Source: an uncultured Azospirillum sp. (GTDB lineage: Bacteria > Pseudomonadota > Alphaproteobacteria > RF32 > CAG-239). From it: a DNA stretch of 5,481 nucleotides. Both the position numbers and the translations under genes were made by a program. The stretch covers positions 1 through 5,481 of the forward strand of contig CAMHFM010000061.1 of assembly GCA_946184595.1 (NCBI GenBank), given 5' to 3'. Numbering within the stretch: the first letter of the stretch is position 1; the number at the start of each line of letters is the position of its first letter. A model generated the notes under the pieces. That model did no database searches. It was given only the letters and a program-made list of their open reading frames with translations, and was not told where the DNA came from. This document shows, in pieces, positions 5,037-5,481 of this stretch.

Positions 5037-5481
5037 ATGCTTATCGTAGAAAACAACCAAACACTTGAAAATTTATGCCAAGAATTAAATAAAGAAGATT
5101 TTATAACCGTAGATTTAGAGTTTTTACGAGAAAAAAGCTATTATGCCAAATTATGTCTTATTCAGGTAGCGAATTCTGAAACTTCCGCTATCATTGATCC
5201 TTTAGCGCCTGATATAAATTTATCGCCTTTTTTTGAAATTTTAAAAAATCAAAAAATAACAAAAGTTTTCCATTCCGGCCGTCAAGATATCGAAATCCTA
5301 TATCATTTAAGCGGCTTTATTCCGACACCATTATTTGATACACAAATAGCAGCCATGGTTTGCGGTTTTGGTGAAGCTGCCAGTTATGAAACGTTGGTTC
5401 ATAAAATTTGCAATATTGCTTTAGATAAAAGTTCCAGATTATCTGATTGGAGTACCCGCCCTTTAACTGAAACTCAATTGC
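5037..5481 (+). CDS. rnd: Ribonuclease D, N-terminal part (cut by the window end)
   Basis: This is a DEDD-family 3'-5' exoribonuclease that trims the 3' ends of tRNA and other stable RNA precursors. Only 148 codons are visible, without a stop. The first exonuclease motif is FITVDLEFLREKSYYAKLCLIQV, with metal-binding D26 and E28. The second is KVFHSGRQDIEIL with D84. The RNase D signature LSDWSTRPLTETQL ends the window, just before the expected Y-A-x-x-D third motif, so the catalytic set cannot be fully checked. The ATG has a Shine-Dalgarno AAAGGA (5025-5030) 6 nt upstream. The HRDC domains expected in the C-terminal half are off the window. It is divergent from the 176-aa gene and close to aspS, an adjacency known in alphaproteobacteria. 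No clear promoter boxes are seen upstream; the -10 may be TATGAA (4996) or TAATAC (5003). Confidence 0.95.
   Translation, partial: MLIVENNQTLENLCQELNKEDFITVDLEFLREKSYYAKLCLIQVANSETSAIIDPLAPDINLSPFFEILKNQKITKVFHSGRQDIEILYHLSGFIPTPLFDTQIAAMVCGFGEAASYETLVHKICNIALDKSSRLSDWSTRPLTETQL

Overview
The window looks like a chromosomal segment of a low-GC alphaproteobacterium, perhaps one of the AT-rich gut lineages. The evidence is a bacterial-type aspartyl-tRNA synthetase next to an RNase D of the type that pairs with it in alphaproteobacteria, a bacterial prohibitin, a CCA-encoding tRNA-Gln and ordinary Shine-Dalgarno sites on the housekeeping genes. The taxonomic call is inference. GC in sampled 60-base stretches is about 43% in aspS, 30% in the 130-aa orphan and 52% in the 176-aa orphan.

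Layout, left to right. A prohibitin/SPFH membrane protein gene (5-853, minus) is followed by a gene-poor stretch (854-1305). That stretch holds a tRNA-Gln(CUG) gene on the minus strand with its promoter and terminator, and a second copy of the tRNA 3' tail plus terminator about 150 bp further along. About 100 bp rich in hairpins lies between the two copies. Next come two convergent genes of unknown function: a 130-aa AT-rich orphan (1306-1698, plus) and a 185-aa protein with three short MORN-like motifs (1750-2307, minus). They share a bidirectional terminator, and the stop codon of the 130-aa gene sits inside that hairpin. The 185-aa gene has a near-consensus promoter whose -35 box lies in the centre of a 31-bp palindrome.

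aspS (2422-4191, minus) ends in a hairpin almost identical to the one after the 130-aa gene. Upstream of it lies a GC-richer 176-aa orphan (4320-4850, minus) with its own promoter, a 5'-leader hairpin and no Shine-Dalgarno. It is divergent from rnd (5037 to the window end, plus), of which only the first 148 codons are visible.

Functionally, aspS, tRNA-Gln and rnd belong to translation and RNA maturation, and the prohibitin to membrane organisation or protein quality control. The three orphans are single-gene units with their own control signals. I see no CRISPR array, insertion sequence, toxin-antitoxin operon or complete mobile element. The most unusual structures are the repeated tRNA-tail/terminator unit, the palindrome-overlapped promoter, and the compositionally foreign gene between aspS and rnd.
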